Source: Sphingobacteriales bacterium JAD_PAG50586_3
GTDB lineage: Bacteria; Bacteroidota; Bacteroidia; CAMBQF01
Length of the DNA stretch: 64,000 bases
Direction: 5' to 3'
NCBI GenBank assembly: GCA_023213195.1
Contig: CP096135.1
Location: 3,034,842 to 3,098,841, forward strand
Shown here: positions 50,787-60,189 of the stretch, in pieces
How the letters are laid out: each line of letters begins with the position of its first letter
Numbering within the stretch: position 1 is the first letter of the stretch
The notes under the pieces: generated by a model
What the model was told of the DNA's origin: nothing
The model's database searches: none
What the model saw: the letters and a program-made list of their open reading frames with translations, nothing else
Program-made: the position numbers and the translations under genes

Positions 50787-51498
50787 CTATTTCTTTTGAA
50801 GGGTTTCTTGCTTGCGCGATTTAAAGTAGTTAACCAAAAACGGAACCATAAAAGCCATTAAGGCAACAAGCTTCAACACATTTTCTGTAGTGCGGAATGT
50901 TGGGGCATAGATGAATATAACAGATAATGCCACTACTATACAAATACCGACGTAAGCCAACAGCCGCATCCACGGCCCGGCGTAAAAACCGCGGGTTGTA
51001 ACATGGGGTGTGGTTACATTTTTATAGTTGGCAACATGGTCGTACATCTCTTTCCAAATAATATCAATCTGGGCATCATCGTCCTTATCAACCATAAAAA
51101 ATATTACTGCCGGTTGGCTCTTTAAACGTAACCGATAGAAAATGCCTGTTGGTGCGTTTATCAAAATTACCGGTTACATTCTTTACATTATCCCAGCCAC
51201 ACTCTACAGCGTTAAAGCTGTAAAACATATTACGCCTGTTTAGTTTCAGGCTCATACCATTCTCATCAAACACAAGGGTGGCAGGCAGGGAAATGTAACG
51301 CTTAACTATAAATATGCTGCTGGCAAGCAACATTAGCATAAAAGCTATAATGGTGGGCATAATCAACTCACCATCGGTAAAAAAATCGCCAAAGAGAATT
51401 AGGGCACCAAAAAATAAAACCATTGCCAGTATAGGGTACAATACTAAAAATATTACCTGGGTTATGGGTTTGGTATATTCTAAGGTATAGGTTTTCAT
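50787..51498 (-). CDS. Membrane protein, paralogue 2 (one frameshift)
   Basis: Two hydrophobic segments (~14-37 and 45-65), a ~100-residue soluble beta part, and two C-terminal segments. The extra base in the A6 run at 51096-51101 breaks the frame; removing it gives TFKEPTGSNIFMVDKDDDAQIDIIWKEMYDHV. The protein has ~236 residues. It is paralogous to the next gene: the WKEMYDHVANY block matches WQEIEAMLIEY and FRTTENVLKL matches YRTWDRVPTY. The architecture resembles YcxB-like proteins with a PH-like domain between membrane segments. Function unknown. Confidence 0.75.
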
Positions 51499-51529
51499 AA
51501 TTATTGCTTTTTAATGCAACATACAAAAT

Positions 51530-52246
51530 TTACGTATTGTTGCGATTTTTAGCTTTATACATAGCGCCCAGCAAACCAAAAAACAGTAGGCCGAAAATTA
51601 TATACGTGGGTACCCTGTCCCAGGTGCGGTAGCTGGGGTCTATAATCAGCGCTATGGTAAAGGCTATAAAAAAGCCGCCGGTAATAAATAGCAACACCTT
51701 TATAAACCCACGTTGCAAAAGGTTTATAGATGTTATCTGCTGATGCCTGCTGTCGCCGTTATATTCAATAAGCATGGCTTCTATCTCTTGCCATACATTA
51801 TGGGTTGTATCGTTGCCGCTACCATCAACATACTGCAATGTATAGGTTTTGTAGGGGCTGCGGGTGGTTATGCTTATATAATCTTTACCGGCTTGGTTAT
51901 CGGTGTTACATGCTGCATTGCGCACATTGCCCAATAGTATTTCTTTAATTTTGTACGGATAAAAAAGTGTCCTCTTTTTTAGGTTGATGATAATTTTATT
52001 ATCGCCAACTTCTACCACACAGGGTACAACAGCCCACCTAAAATAAGCAAGCAACGTTAGGCCCGCTATAGCAAAAATGGCTGCCATGGTAATTACCCAA
52101 AACAGCCATTCTATATGTGTAATTGTTGGCAAAAGCAACAATACTCCTATCAATAAACTAACCAATACTACAGGCACAATAACAAGCGTTGCTACCTGCA
52201 AGCCCTGGCGTGCAAAGCTCAACCCATTAAAGCGGGTATTAGCCAC
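51530..52246 (-). CDS. Membrane protein, paralogue 1
   Basis: From the GTG at 52246, which overlaps the aldehyde dehydrogenase stop (GTGGCTAA), the product has 238 residues. It has the same layout as the preceding paralogue: two membrane segments (~17-40, 48-68), a central soluble region (VEVGDNKIIINLKKRTLFYPYKIKEILLGNV), and two C-terminal segments. The stop-start overlap implies translational coupling to the dehydrogenase. An internal start at a later TTG cannot be excluded. Function unknown. Confidence 0.75.
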   Translation of the reverse strand: MANTRFNGLSFARQGLQVATLVIVPVVLVSLLIGVLLLLPTITHIEWLFWVITMAAIFAIAGLTLLAYFRWAVVPCVVEVGDNKIIINLKKRTLFYPYKIKEILLGNVRNAACNTDNQAGKDYISITTRSPYKTYTLQYVDGSGNDTTHNVWQEIEAMLIEYNGDSRHQQITSINLLQRGFIKVLLFITGGFFIAFTIALIIDPSYRTWDRVPTYIIFGLLFFGLLGAMYKAKNRNNT

Positions 52247-53603
52247 GCAGGTGGTATGCCTTAGGTTGAACAAAGGCGCGTATACCTATGTGCGATAGCG
52301 TAGAACCCATGCCTGAGTTTTTACGTCCGCTCCACGGGGTGTATGGACTTACACGGTCGCAGCAGTTCCAGTATACTGTACCTGCGTTAAGCTTAGCCAT
52401 CATTTTCTCTGCACGCTCTTTCGATTGTGTGTAAACAGCCGCCGTTAAGCCATATTCAGTATCGTTCATCAGCTTTACAGCTTCCTCATCTCCGCTAACT
52501 TTCATTATGCCGATAACCGGACCGAAGCTTTCTTCCTGCATAATAGGCATATCGTTGGTTACATCAACCACAACGGTAGGCTCATAGTAATACCCCTTGC
52601 CTTCCATTTTTTTGCCGCCCAACAATAGCTTGCCGCCTTTGCTAACGGCATCATCAACCTGTTGCTGAATAACATCTATTTGCTCGGGGCGCGTAAGTGG
52701 GCCAATCCAAACACCTTCTTCCATCGGGCTACCCGATTTTAGTTTCTTCGTTTCTTCAACAAAGCTGGTAATAAACTGGTCGTATACTTTTTCGTTTACA
52801 TAAATACGTTCAACCGCACAGCAGCTTTGGCCTGTGTTATAAAACACACCCTCGGCAGCAGCGGCGGCAACGTTAGCCACATCGGCAACATCTTCTGCAA
52901 CATATAATGGGTCTTTGCCACCAAGCTCTAAACCTACCGGCACCAACTTATGCGCAACGGTTTGAGCTATATGTTTGCCCGTGCGGTACGATCCTGTAAA
53001 GAAATAACCATCTAACGGTAAATCAAGCATGGTTTGGCCAGCCTCTTTACCGCCAATAACTACCTGAAAAACATCTTCGGGCACACCGGCTTCCCACAAC
53101 ATCTTAGCCATTTCTATGCCTGTTAATGCTGTGTATTCTGATGGTTTATATAACACCGCGTTACCCGCTACAAGAGCAGGCAAATAAACGTTATAACCCA
53201 CATTATACGGGTAGTTCCAGGCTGATATGTTACCAATAACACCCAGCGGTTCGTATACAATCTTTTCTTTTGTAGCACCTTCGGGTGTTACAAAGTCTTC
53301 GGCTAAGGTTTTTTCAGCTAAATCAACCAAAAACTTAACACGGTTTTTGGCGCCTTTTATCTCGCCTGCGGCCTGCCAAACCGGCTTACCCATTTCAGCT
53401 GTAAGCAAGGCTGCCAGCCTGTCTACATGCTGGTCTACAATCTCGCCAAACTTTACAATAATGTCCAGACGTTCCTGCAATGGCTTAGCGGCCCATGCGG
53501 CTTGGCCTGCACGTATATTTTCGTATTTAAATTTTATCGCTTCTGTAGAATCTACGGCTACTTCTCCTACCAATTCTTCGGTAGCGGGATTAATTATTTT
53601 CAT
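52239..53603 (-). CDS. NAD(P)-dependent aldehyde dehydrogenase
   Basis: The 454-residue product oxidises an aldehyde to its acid. The general-base Glu is in GLELGGKDP (near 225), and the catalytic Cys in FYNTGQSCCAVERI (near 262). The nucleotide site shows GNISAWNYPYN and FTGSYRTGKHI. The similarity is greatest to semialdehyde-type dehydrogenases (succinate semialdehyde or gamma-aminobutyraldehyde). It overlaps the amidotransferase gene by 14 bases, so these are one unit with the Fe-ADH. Confidence 0.9.
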   Translation of the reverse strand: MKIINPATEELVGEVAVDSTEAIKFKYENIRAGQAAWAAKPLQERLDIIVKFGEIVDQHVDRLAALLTAEMGKPVWQAAGEIKGAKNRVKFLVDLAEKTLAEDFVTPEGATKEKIVYEPLGVIGNISAWNYPYNVGYNVYLPALVAGNAVLYKPSEYTALTGIEMAKMLWEAGVPEDVFQVVIGGKEAGQTMLDLPLDGYFFTGSYRTGKHIAQTVAHKLVPVGLELGGKDPLYVAEDVADVANVAAAAAEGVFYNTGQSCCAVERIYVNEKVYDQFITSFVEETKKLKSGSPMEEGVWIGPLTRPEQIDVIQQQVDDAVSKGGKLLLGGKKMEGKGYYYEPTVVVDVTNDMPIMQEESFGPVIGIMKVSGDEEAVKLMNDTEYGLTAAVYTQSKERAEKMMAKLNAGTVYWNCCDRVSPYTPWSGRKNSGMGSTLSHIGIRAFVQPKAYHLRG

Positions 53604-54312
53604 TGTGGTATTTTTCTGCTTCTTGTAAAAAACGGGTACGTATATTGTTTGAAAAAGGACTGGTTTCCTTGTCTTTCAACCTTTCGGGGTGCCACTGCAC
53701 CAATAGTAAAAATGCTTTGCCTTTTGGGTTTTCATACTCCAACCCTTCCACTACCCCATCGCCACTGTAGCAATTTACACGCAGCCCTTTGGCCGGTATA
53801 TCGGTACTTTGGTGGTGTGCGCTGTTAATTTCGCCTTCCAGTATTCCGGCAATTTCAGCAAGCAAAGTACCTTCCTCAACCTTTACAGGGTGTTCACGGT
53901 CTACCCCATCTACAGCCGAGTGGTGCACACGCTTGTATTTAGGCAAATCAGGAATCAATGTTCCCTTTAAATAAGCATTGGTTATTTGTAACCCACGGCA
54001 AATGCCCAGTACGGGCATATCCATAGCAAGGGCGGTAAGCAACAGGCCAACTTCAAAATCATCACGCTCCTCGTCCATATTATCAACCTGGCAATCGTCT
54101 ATATATTCAGGTTTGCCATACAGGTCGGGGTGTACATCGTGGCCACCGGTAAGCACCAAAGCATCGCAACGGTCAAGGTCGTCCATGTTATCGTTAGTAT
54201 AGCCCAACTTAACAATCTCAAACCTCAAATCACCACCACCTATCCAGTTAGCATAGTTAGGATGCTTAGCCCCACAATCAGAAATACCTATTACTATTTT
54301 TTCGTTTTTCAC
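53590..54312 (-). CDS. Class I glutamine amidotransferase-like hydrolase (PuuD-like)
   Basis: The 240 residues contain the class I amidotransferase triad: Cys in LGICRGLQ (near 118), His and Glu in QWHPERL near the end, and the HHQSTD motif that marks the gamma-glutamyl-GABA hydrolase (PuuD-like) group. These enzymes cut gamma-glutamyl amides, for example gamma-glutamyl-GABA in putrescine breakdown. Genes for Fe-ADH upstream and aldehyde dehydrogenase downstream fit a small catabolic operon. The exact substrate is inferred, not shown. Confidence 0.87.
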   Translation of the reverse strand: MKNEKIVIGISDCGAKHPNYANWIGGGDLRFEIVKLGYTNDNMDDLDRCDALVLTGGHDVHPDLYGKPEYIDDCQVDNMDEERDDFEVGLLLTALAMDMPVLGICRGLQITNAYLKGTLIPDLPKYKRVHHSAVDGVDREHPVKVEEGTLLAEIAGILEGEINSAHHQSTDIPAKGLRVNCYSGDGVVEGLEYENPKGKAFLLLVQWHPERLKDKETSPFSNNIRTRFLQEAEKYHNENN

Positions 54313-54326
54313 TTTTAGTTTTTAGT

Positions 54327-55474
54327 TTACAAAGCCTCCTCGTAAATCTTCCTAAAGTCTTCCTGGTAACCGGTTTAGGGTTGTTAGGGTGGCAGAAGTC
54401 AAGAATAGCAAGGTCGGCCAGTTTATCAAGGTCTTCAGCTTTAACACCTGCATCGCTCAGTTTTGTAGGCAAACCCAGTTTCTGGTTCATTTCAAACAAC
54501 CAGTCAACAACACCTTGTCCTGTGGCGTTTTCTAAACCCAGGTTACGGGCCATACGTTCAAATTTATCTTCAAAGCCTGCTATGTTAAACTTCATACCGT
54601 AAGGTATCATAATAGCATTGGCAAGGCCGTGGTGCATATCAAGCAAGGTAGATAACGGGTGCGCCAGAGAGTGTACAACCCCTAACCCTTTTTGAAATGC
54701 AATAGCACCCATAGATGAGCCTATCATCATACCGGTGCGGCTTTCTAAATCAGGGCTGTTGGTAGCACGCTCCAGATATTGGGCAATAACGCTCATACCT
54801 TCAAGGGCAATGCCTTCGCAAATAGGGTGGTACATTTTAGCAATGTAGGCCTCCATGTTGTGGGTAAGGGCATCCATACCGGTAGCTGCCGTAACAAAGG
54901 CTGGTAGGTCCATTGTCAATTCTGGGTCGGCAAAAACTATTTTAGCTAACAACTTTGGCGCGAATAATATGCGCTTGCGGTGGGTATCGTCTTCAGATAT
55001 AATTGCCGAGCGGCCAACCTCGCTACCGGTGCCACAAGTGGTTGGCACGGTAATAAAGTAAGGCACCTCTTCGGTAACGTATACATCGCCACCAATCAAA
55101 TCATCGTAGTCAAACAAATCCCTGCGGTGGTTAATGCGGAGCACTATTGCACGGGCAACATCCATAGCCGCGCCGCCGCCAATACCCACTACGCTGTCGC
55201 AATTGTTCTCGGCATATACATCGCCGCCTTTAAGCACATCACTTTTAACAGGGTTTTTGTGTATATCAAAAAACACGGTCGGCTCTAAACCCTCGGCTTT
55301 AAGGCTGTCTACTATTTTAGTAAAAAAGGGCAGCTTGGCAACTACCGGGTCGGTAGCTATAAGCGGGCGCTTTAGGTTGTTTTGTTTAAGGTGTGCAGGC
55401 AATTCTGCTATAACGCCGGGGCCAAAACGGTAAGGCGTAGGAAAGTTGTAAGTGTACTTGAAATCAGGGGTCAT
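54327..55474 (-). CDS. Iron-containing alcohol dehydrogenase (one frameshift)
   Basis: The group III enzyme reduces an aldehyde or oxidises an alcohol with NAD(P). The GGGAAMDVAR motif (near 95) lies in the nucleotide domain, and the metal site uses Asp-His (DALTHNMEAY, near 200) and the His triad in HSLAHPLSTLLDMHHGLANA. One G is missing near 54362-54363; restoring it gives TREDFRKIYEEAL and a stop at 54327, instead of an odd tail overlapping the next gene. The promoter is a strong -7 element 22 bases upstream. Confidence 0.9.
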
Positions 55475-55495
55475 TTGCGTTAGAAATTAAGGCCG

Positions 55496-55503
55496 CAAAT
55501 ATA
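55496..55503 (-). promoter_or_regulatory. -7 element of the Fe-ADH operon
   Basis: The minus strand reads TATATTTG (TAnnTTTG) 22 bases before the ATG at 55474. The -33 element is less clear. Confidence 0.6.
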
Positions 55504-55584
55504 GTTTGTTTACAAGGATTTTAAACTAAGAATACTATTATTTAGTTATTACGTAACTTTACCTGATTTTTACAAATAACACGC

Positions 55585-57102
55585 TTGGACTTTAACCTGT
55601 ATTCAAATAAGCAACGGTGGAAAATTTTTCTGGCAACGGGAGCTATGCTCATCGTATTTTTCTCGCTGCTGTATACCGATAAGCTGGTTAGGACCATTGC
55701 CCGCGAAGAGCGTGAAAAGGTAGAGCTGTGGGCCGATGCCATACAAAACCGGGCCAAGCTTTTAACCTATACAGAGTCGTTATTTAAAAACCTTGCCGAA
55801 GAAGAGCGCAGCCGTGTTGAAATTTGGGCCGATGCTACCCAGTTGCTTGCCAGCACCGAAGATGAAAAAACCATCAACTTCTGCTTAAAGGTTATTACAT
55901 CAAACAACAACATACCGGTAATTATTGTGGATAAAAGCGGGGCTATAAATGCTTCCATTAATATCGACTCTAGCCGCTACGCCCAGTATACCAAATTTGA
56001 GGGTTCTCTTCGCGATGATTTTTCTAAACGCCCGCCCATAGTTTTTGACGATAATTTTGGCAACCAGTACTCTATCCGATACATGGATTCCCGCCTTACC
56101 GAGGAGTTAAAATACAATCTTAACCTGTTGGTAGAATCGTTCCTTAGCGAGGTTATAAACTCTGCATCAGTCCCCGTATTGGTTACCGACAGCCTTGAGC
56201 AAACCGTTATTGCATCGGGCAATATTGATACGGCTAAGATTAACGATAAGTCGTACATCAAATCTCTGGTAAGCGAAATGGGTTCGCAAAACACGCCTAT
56301 TGATGTTTACATTGCTGAACGCGGCTCTGCTAAAATATTTTATAAAGACAGCTATATACTCCAGCAACTGCGGTACTACCCATATATACAGTTTGGCGTA
56401 ATTGGCCTGTTTGTTATTGTTGGGTATATGATGTTCAGCTTCTCTCGCCGTGCCGAGCAAAACATGGTTTGGGTAGGTATGGCTAAAGAAACCGCCCACC
56501 AGTTGGGTACTCCCCTATCTTCTTTAATAGCGTGGATTGAATACTTCAGGCTGAAAGGTTTAGATGCTGAAACCGTTGATGAAATGGAGAAGGACGTTAA
56601 AAGACTGGAAACCATTACCGACCGTTTTTCTAAAATTGGCTCCACGCCTAAACTAGACCCTGAAGATATTGCCCATATACTTACCGATGCTATTGATTAT
56701 ATGAAGGTGCGTGTATCGTCTAAAGTACAATTCAACATGCACTTTAATACGCCGGTAGGTACACAGGCGCTAATTAACAAACCCTTATTTGAGTGGGTAA
56801 TAGAAAACCTTACCCGCAACGCCATAGATGCTATGGACGGCACAGGCAGTATAACTGTTGAAGTACACGATACCCTTAACCAAATTACCATAGACATTAC
56901 CGATACCGGCAAAGGCATGCCTAAGAGCATGTACAAACAAATATTTGAACCCGGCTATACAAGCAAACGCCGCGGCTGGGGCCTTGGCTTATCATTATCT
57001 AAACGGATAATGGAAGAATACCACAAGGGCAAAATATTTGTAAAACGTTCTGAGGTTGGCAAAGGCACCACCTTCCGCCTGATACTTGGTAAGGCTGTTT
57101 AA
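55585..57102 (+). CDS. Membrane sensor histidine kinase
   Basis: The 505-residue product starts at TTG 55585. Membrane segment 1 is at ~15-32. The outer or linker region repeats a unit: REEREKVELWADAIQN and EEERSRVEIWADATQL. A second membrane segment is at ~268-288 (FGVIGLFVIVGYMMF), and the kinase core has the variant H-box KETAHQLGTPLSSLIAWIEYF with His in TAHQ, then a HATPase domain with NLTRNAIDAM, DTGKGMP and WGLGLSLSKR. The H-box with GTPLSS marks a Bacteroidota-specific kinase group. No regulator gene is adjacent. Confidence 0.9.
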   Translation: MDFNLYSNKQRWKIFLATGAMLIVFFSLLYTDKLVRTIAREEREKVELWADAIQNRAKLLTYTESLFKNLAEEERSRVEIWADATQLLASTEDEKTINFCLKVITSNNNIPVIIVDKSGAINASINIDSSRYAQYTKFEGSLRDDFSKRPPIVFDDNFGNQYSIRYMDSRLTEELKYNLNLLVESFLSEVINSASVPVLVTDSLEQTVIASGNIDTAKINDKSYIKSLVSEMGSQNTPIDVYIAERGSAKIFYKDSYILQQLRYYPYIQFGVIGLFVIVGYMMFSFSRRAEQNMVWVGMAKETAHQLGTPLSSLIAWIEYFRLKGLDAETVDEMEKDVKRLETITDRFSKIGSTPKLDPEDIAHILTDAIDYMKVRVSSKVQFNMHFNTPVGTQALINKPLFEWVIENLTRNAIDAMDGTGSITVEVHDTLNQITIDITDTGKGMPKSMYKQIFEPGYTSKRRGWGLGLSLSKRIMEEYHKGKIFVKRSEVGKGTTFRLILGKAV

Positions 57103-57116
57103 TCTGTATAATTGTT

Positions 57117-57124
57117 TAAATTTG
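57117..57124 (+). promoter_or_regulatory. -7 element of the AbiEii-like gene
   Basis: TAAATTTG (TAnnTTTG) ends six bases before the ATG at 57130 and rules out the ORF start at 57112. Confidence 0.55.
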
Positions 57125-57129
57125 TATTG

Positions 57130-57993
57130 ATGAACCCGCAAATACAAATAGGCAAAACCGCGTTTTGGGATGTTGACATTAACACCCTCGATGAAAACGA
57201 CCATGCCGATTTTATTATTACCCGGGTATTTCAGTTTGGCCTTATGGCCGACCTTAAAACTGTTTTAAAGTTATATAACGCAAACCAAATTAAACATGCC
57301 TTTGAGCATACACGGGGCGTTGATATAAAAGCCATTAACCATAGCAAAAGCACTTGGATATTTATAAAACCTATGCACACAAACACGGTATCTCCCCAAC
57401 TGCTAGAAATAATTAATAAAGTATCAACTAATGATATTTTTTCTGATTTCAGGCTATGCGGCGGCACTGCTTTATCTTTACAAATAGGGCACCGTATTTC
57501 TGTTGATGCTGATTTTATTACCGAATCTATTCCCGATAAAGATTTATTACTGAAAAATATCCTTGAGGTATTTCCACACGCTACCGATTTAAATACAGGA
57601 GCCTTTGGCATTTTTTTAAAGGTTGATGGTGTTAAAGTTGACTTTTTAAGCTGGAATATTCCATTTATAAGGCCTGCTGTAGAAGAGAATAACATTAGGT
57701 TTCTAAACGTTGAAGAAATTGCCGCTATGAAAATTTTCGCCATACTGCAAAGGGGCGAGAAAAAAGACTATATGGATATTGCTGCTTTACTTTCTCAATA
57801 TTCATTAAAGCAAATAATTGGCTTTTATCAAGAAAGGCACAAAGGTAGCGATGCTGCTGTAGTTATACGCTTTTTAAGCAGCTACAGCGATGTTGAAAAG
57901 CAGCCCGACCCATTAATGCTAAATGGGCTAACATGGCACACGGCTAAAGCTAAGCTCACGGATGCTATACATGATTTTGTAGATAACAACTAA
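57130..57993 (+). CDS. DUF6922-like domain fused to AbiEii-type nucleotidyltransferase
   Basis: From the ATG at 57130 the 287 residues have two parts. Residues ~10-80 (KTAFWDVDINTLDENDHADFIITRVFQ... VDIKAINHSKSTW) resemble the small DUF6922 antitoxin-like domain that usually sits in a separate gene. Residues ~85-285 form an AbiEii-type nucleotidyltransferase: FRLCGGTALSLQIGHRISVDADF has the GG-T and the Asp pair of this fold. In known systems the transferase is the toxin and the separate upstream protein its antitoxin. A fusion could be genuine or the result of a lost base around 57360-57375. It follows the kinase gene by 27 bases. Confidence 0.82.
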   Translation: MNPQIQIGKTAFWDVDINTLDENDHADFIITRVFQFGLMADLKTVLKLYNANQIKHAFEHTRGVDIKAINHSKSTWIFIKPMHTNTVSPQLLEIINKVSTNDIFSDFRLCGGTALSLQIGHRISVDADFITESIPDKDLLLKNILEVFPHATDLNTGAFGIFLKVDGVKVDFLSWNIPFIRPAVEENNIRFLNVEEIAAMKIFAILQRGEKKDYMDIAALLSQYSLKQIIGFYQERHKGSDAAVVIRFLSSYSDVEKQPDPLMLNGLTWHTAKAKLTDAIHDFVDNN

Positions 57994-59861
57994 CCCTTAT
58001 CAATCTTCCCAAACTCAGAATTGTTGCTGATAAACTCAGGCACTATCTGTTTCATTTTAGTAACCACCGCAACATTATCTGCTGTTTTAGCAAGGCTTAT
58101 CAACTCATCTATATCAGCCTTTACAGTATTGTATTCATACTCCCTAACCTGTGCTACTAATATTTTAGGGTGCGGTGTTGGCAGGGTGTTTTCTTCGGTA
58201 TTTAGCAATTCTTCATACAGCTTTTCGCCGGGGCGTAAACCGGTAAATGCAATGGCTATATCTACTCCCGGCGTAAGGCCCGACAAGCGTATCATTTTAC
58301 GGGCCAGATCGTAAATTTTAACGGGTTGCCCCATATCAAAAATAAATATCTCTCCTCCATTTCCCTTAGAACCAGCCTCTAATACCAGCCGTGCAGCTTC
58401 GGGTATAGTCATAAAAAACGGGTAACCTCAGGGTCGGTAACAGTTACAGGCCCGCCCTTTTCTATCTGCTTTTTAAACAGGGGGATTACAGAACCGTTAG
58501 AGCCCAAAACATTTCCAAAGCGGGTAGTAACAAATTTGGTAGCTCTTCTTTTACCTAACGACTGCACATAAATCTCGGCTATACGTTTAGATGCGCCCAT
58601 TACATTGGTTGGGTTTACAGCCTTATCTGTAGACACTAAAACAAAACGCTCTACCCCATGCGCCACAGCGCTATCAGCTACTATGCGTGTACCCTGCACG
58701 TTTACATCTATTGCTTGGGTAGGATTAAGTTCCATAAGTGGTACATGCTTATACGCCGCCGCATGAAAAACCACCGTTGGATTGTAGGTAGCAAAGAGCT
58801 TCTCCACCCTTACCTTATCGCACACATCTCCAATAACAGGCTCAAAAACAAGGTTTGAATAAGTATCGCGCAGCTCTATTTCCAAATCGTACAACGGACT
58901 TTCAGCCTTGATCAAACAGTATTAACTTCTGGGGTTTAAAGCTTGCTATCTGCCTAACCAACTCACTACCTATAGAGCCCGCCGCCCCTGTTACCAGAAT
59001 TACCTTATTGCTTAATTGGGCCGATACTGCATTACTGTCAATAGTAATCTCATCACGCTCCAGCAGGTCTTCAATATTGGTATTTTTAATCTGCCCAATG
59101 CTAAGTTGCCCGTTAATCCATAGGTTTACCGGCGGTACGGTTTGTACACTAACATCGTGGCTTAAACAGGTATCTATCAAATCGGCCTTGCGCTCTTTAG
59201 GCAAATGTTGTGTAGATATAATAACACTGGCAATGGTATTTTCTGATAATAAGCGGGGCAATTCATCGGAATGATAAATAGAAATATCCTCTATTTTTCG
59301 GTCGGCTAGCTTAGCATCATCATCAACAAAAGCAAATACCTTGTAGCGCGATGCGCCATCCCTGTCTATTGCCCGTTTGGCAATAACACCCGCGCTGCCT
59401 GCCCCAAACACAATAACATTACTCTTGTATTTAGATGGGTTGCTAACTTCGTTAAACACAATCTTAACCAGCGTGCGCAATACTATCAACCCAAACACAG
59501 TACCTAGGTATTCTATTATTATAATAGAAAAAGGTATAAAGTATATTTTATGGGTTTGATAGGTAATTAGGTTGGTAATAATAAACAGTGCCGACACAAC
59601 AGACACCGTACGCACAATGCGCCTTGCATCTTGGGTTGATGTATAGAAAACAATACCTGCGTATGTTTTGGCTATGATAAAGCTGATGGCACGCAACACC
59701 ACTACAAACAATGTAACCTTGGGTAACCAATAAACCTCGCTGGCGGGTATGGAGAAATTAAACCGCAACTGGTACGCTATCTGCACCGACAGTAAAACTA
59801 TCAGCACATCTACACTATATACCAGCCACCGGGGCGTACTCTTTCTCTTTAAGAAATCCAT
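57990..59861 (-). CDS. CapD/WbpM-type NDP-sugar 4,6-dehydratase (two frameshifts)
   Basis: An integral membrane protein of ~623 residues. Four membrane segments at ~13-115 precede a CoA-binding-like domain (NVIVFGAGSAG) and a short-chain dehydratase domain (VTGAAGSIGSELVRQ; AAAYKHVPLME; STDKAVNPTNVMGASKR supplies the catalytic triad). Breaks occur at 58906-58907 (an extra G) and 58413-58418 (a missing A). The enzyme converts UDP-GlcNAc-type sugars for surface polysaccharide or glycan synthesis, with WbpM and PglF as relatives. It is the only obvious polysaccharide gene here, overlapping the AbiEii gene end by 4 bases in convergent orientation. Confidence 0.9.
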
Positions 59862-59866
59862 CAGAA

Positions 59867-59874
59867 CAAAAGTA
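59867..59874 (-). promoter_or_regulatory. -7 element of the CapD-like gene
   Basis: The minus strand reads TACTTTTG (TAnnTTTG), five bases before the ATG at 59861; nearly leaderless. Confidence 0.55.
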
Positions 59875-59954
59875 GGAGAATAATTTTAAGCCTCTAATCT
59901 AGTTTACGTGTCGACTACATTTAATTGTGCGTAGGGCAGTCCACGCCCTGTGTG

Positions 59955-60084
59955 AACTCAAAATTTCAAGCGCCGGTTAAGCGCGGGAGCGCGGCGCGTA
60001 GTAAATTTTAGAGTTTTTGCTTGTAGCCTGCCCCGCACTTGATGCGGGGTGGGTCTTTTTGGTTACTTTTTGGACAAGCAAAAA
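59955..60084 (+). repeat. Nested palindromic repeat element
   Basis: Arm 1 AACTCAAAATTT (59955-59966) faces AAATTTTAGAGTT (60003-60015). Arm 2 TTTTTGCTTG (60014-60023) faces CAAGCAAAAA (60075-60084), enclosing the hairpin CCCCGCA-CTTGA-TGCGGGG (60031-60049). No gene lies in 59862-60189; the remainder is a GC-rich hairpin (GCGCGGGAGCGCGGCGCG) and the G-rich element at 60152-60189. I recognise this text as a repeat found in many Bacteroidota genomes; function unknown. Confidence 0.75.
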
Positions 60085-60151
60085 GTAATAAAGGCGTCGG
60101 CAGACAAGTACTTTCTATTAATTTTCCTGATTAGCAATTAGCTAAAAATAA

Positions 60152-60189
60152 GCTCCTTCTCTTTTGGAGAGGGGTGGTGGGGAGGCTCC
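60152..60189 (+). repeat. CTCC/GGAG hairpin repeat
   Basis: CTCCTTCTC pairs with GAGAGGGG, then GGTGGTGGGGAGG follows. It resembles the element at 39795-39850. Confidence 0.55.
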
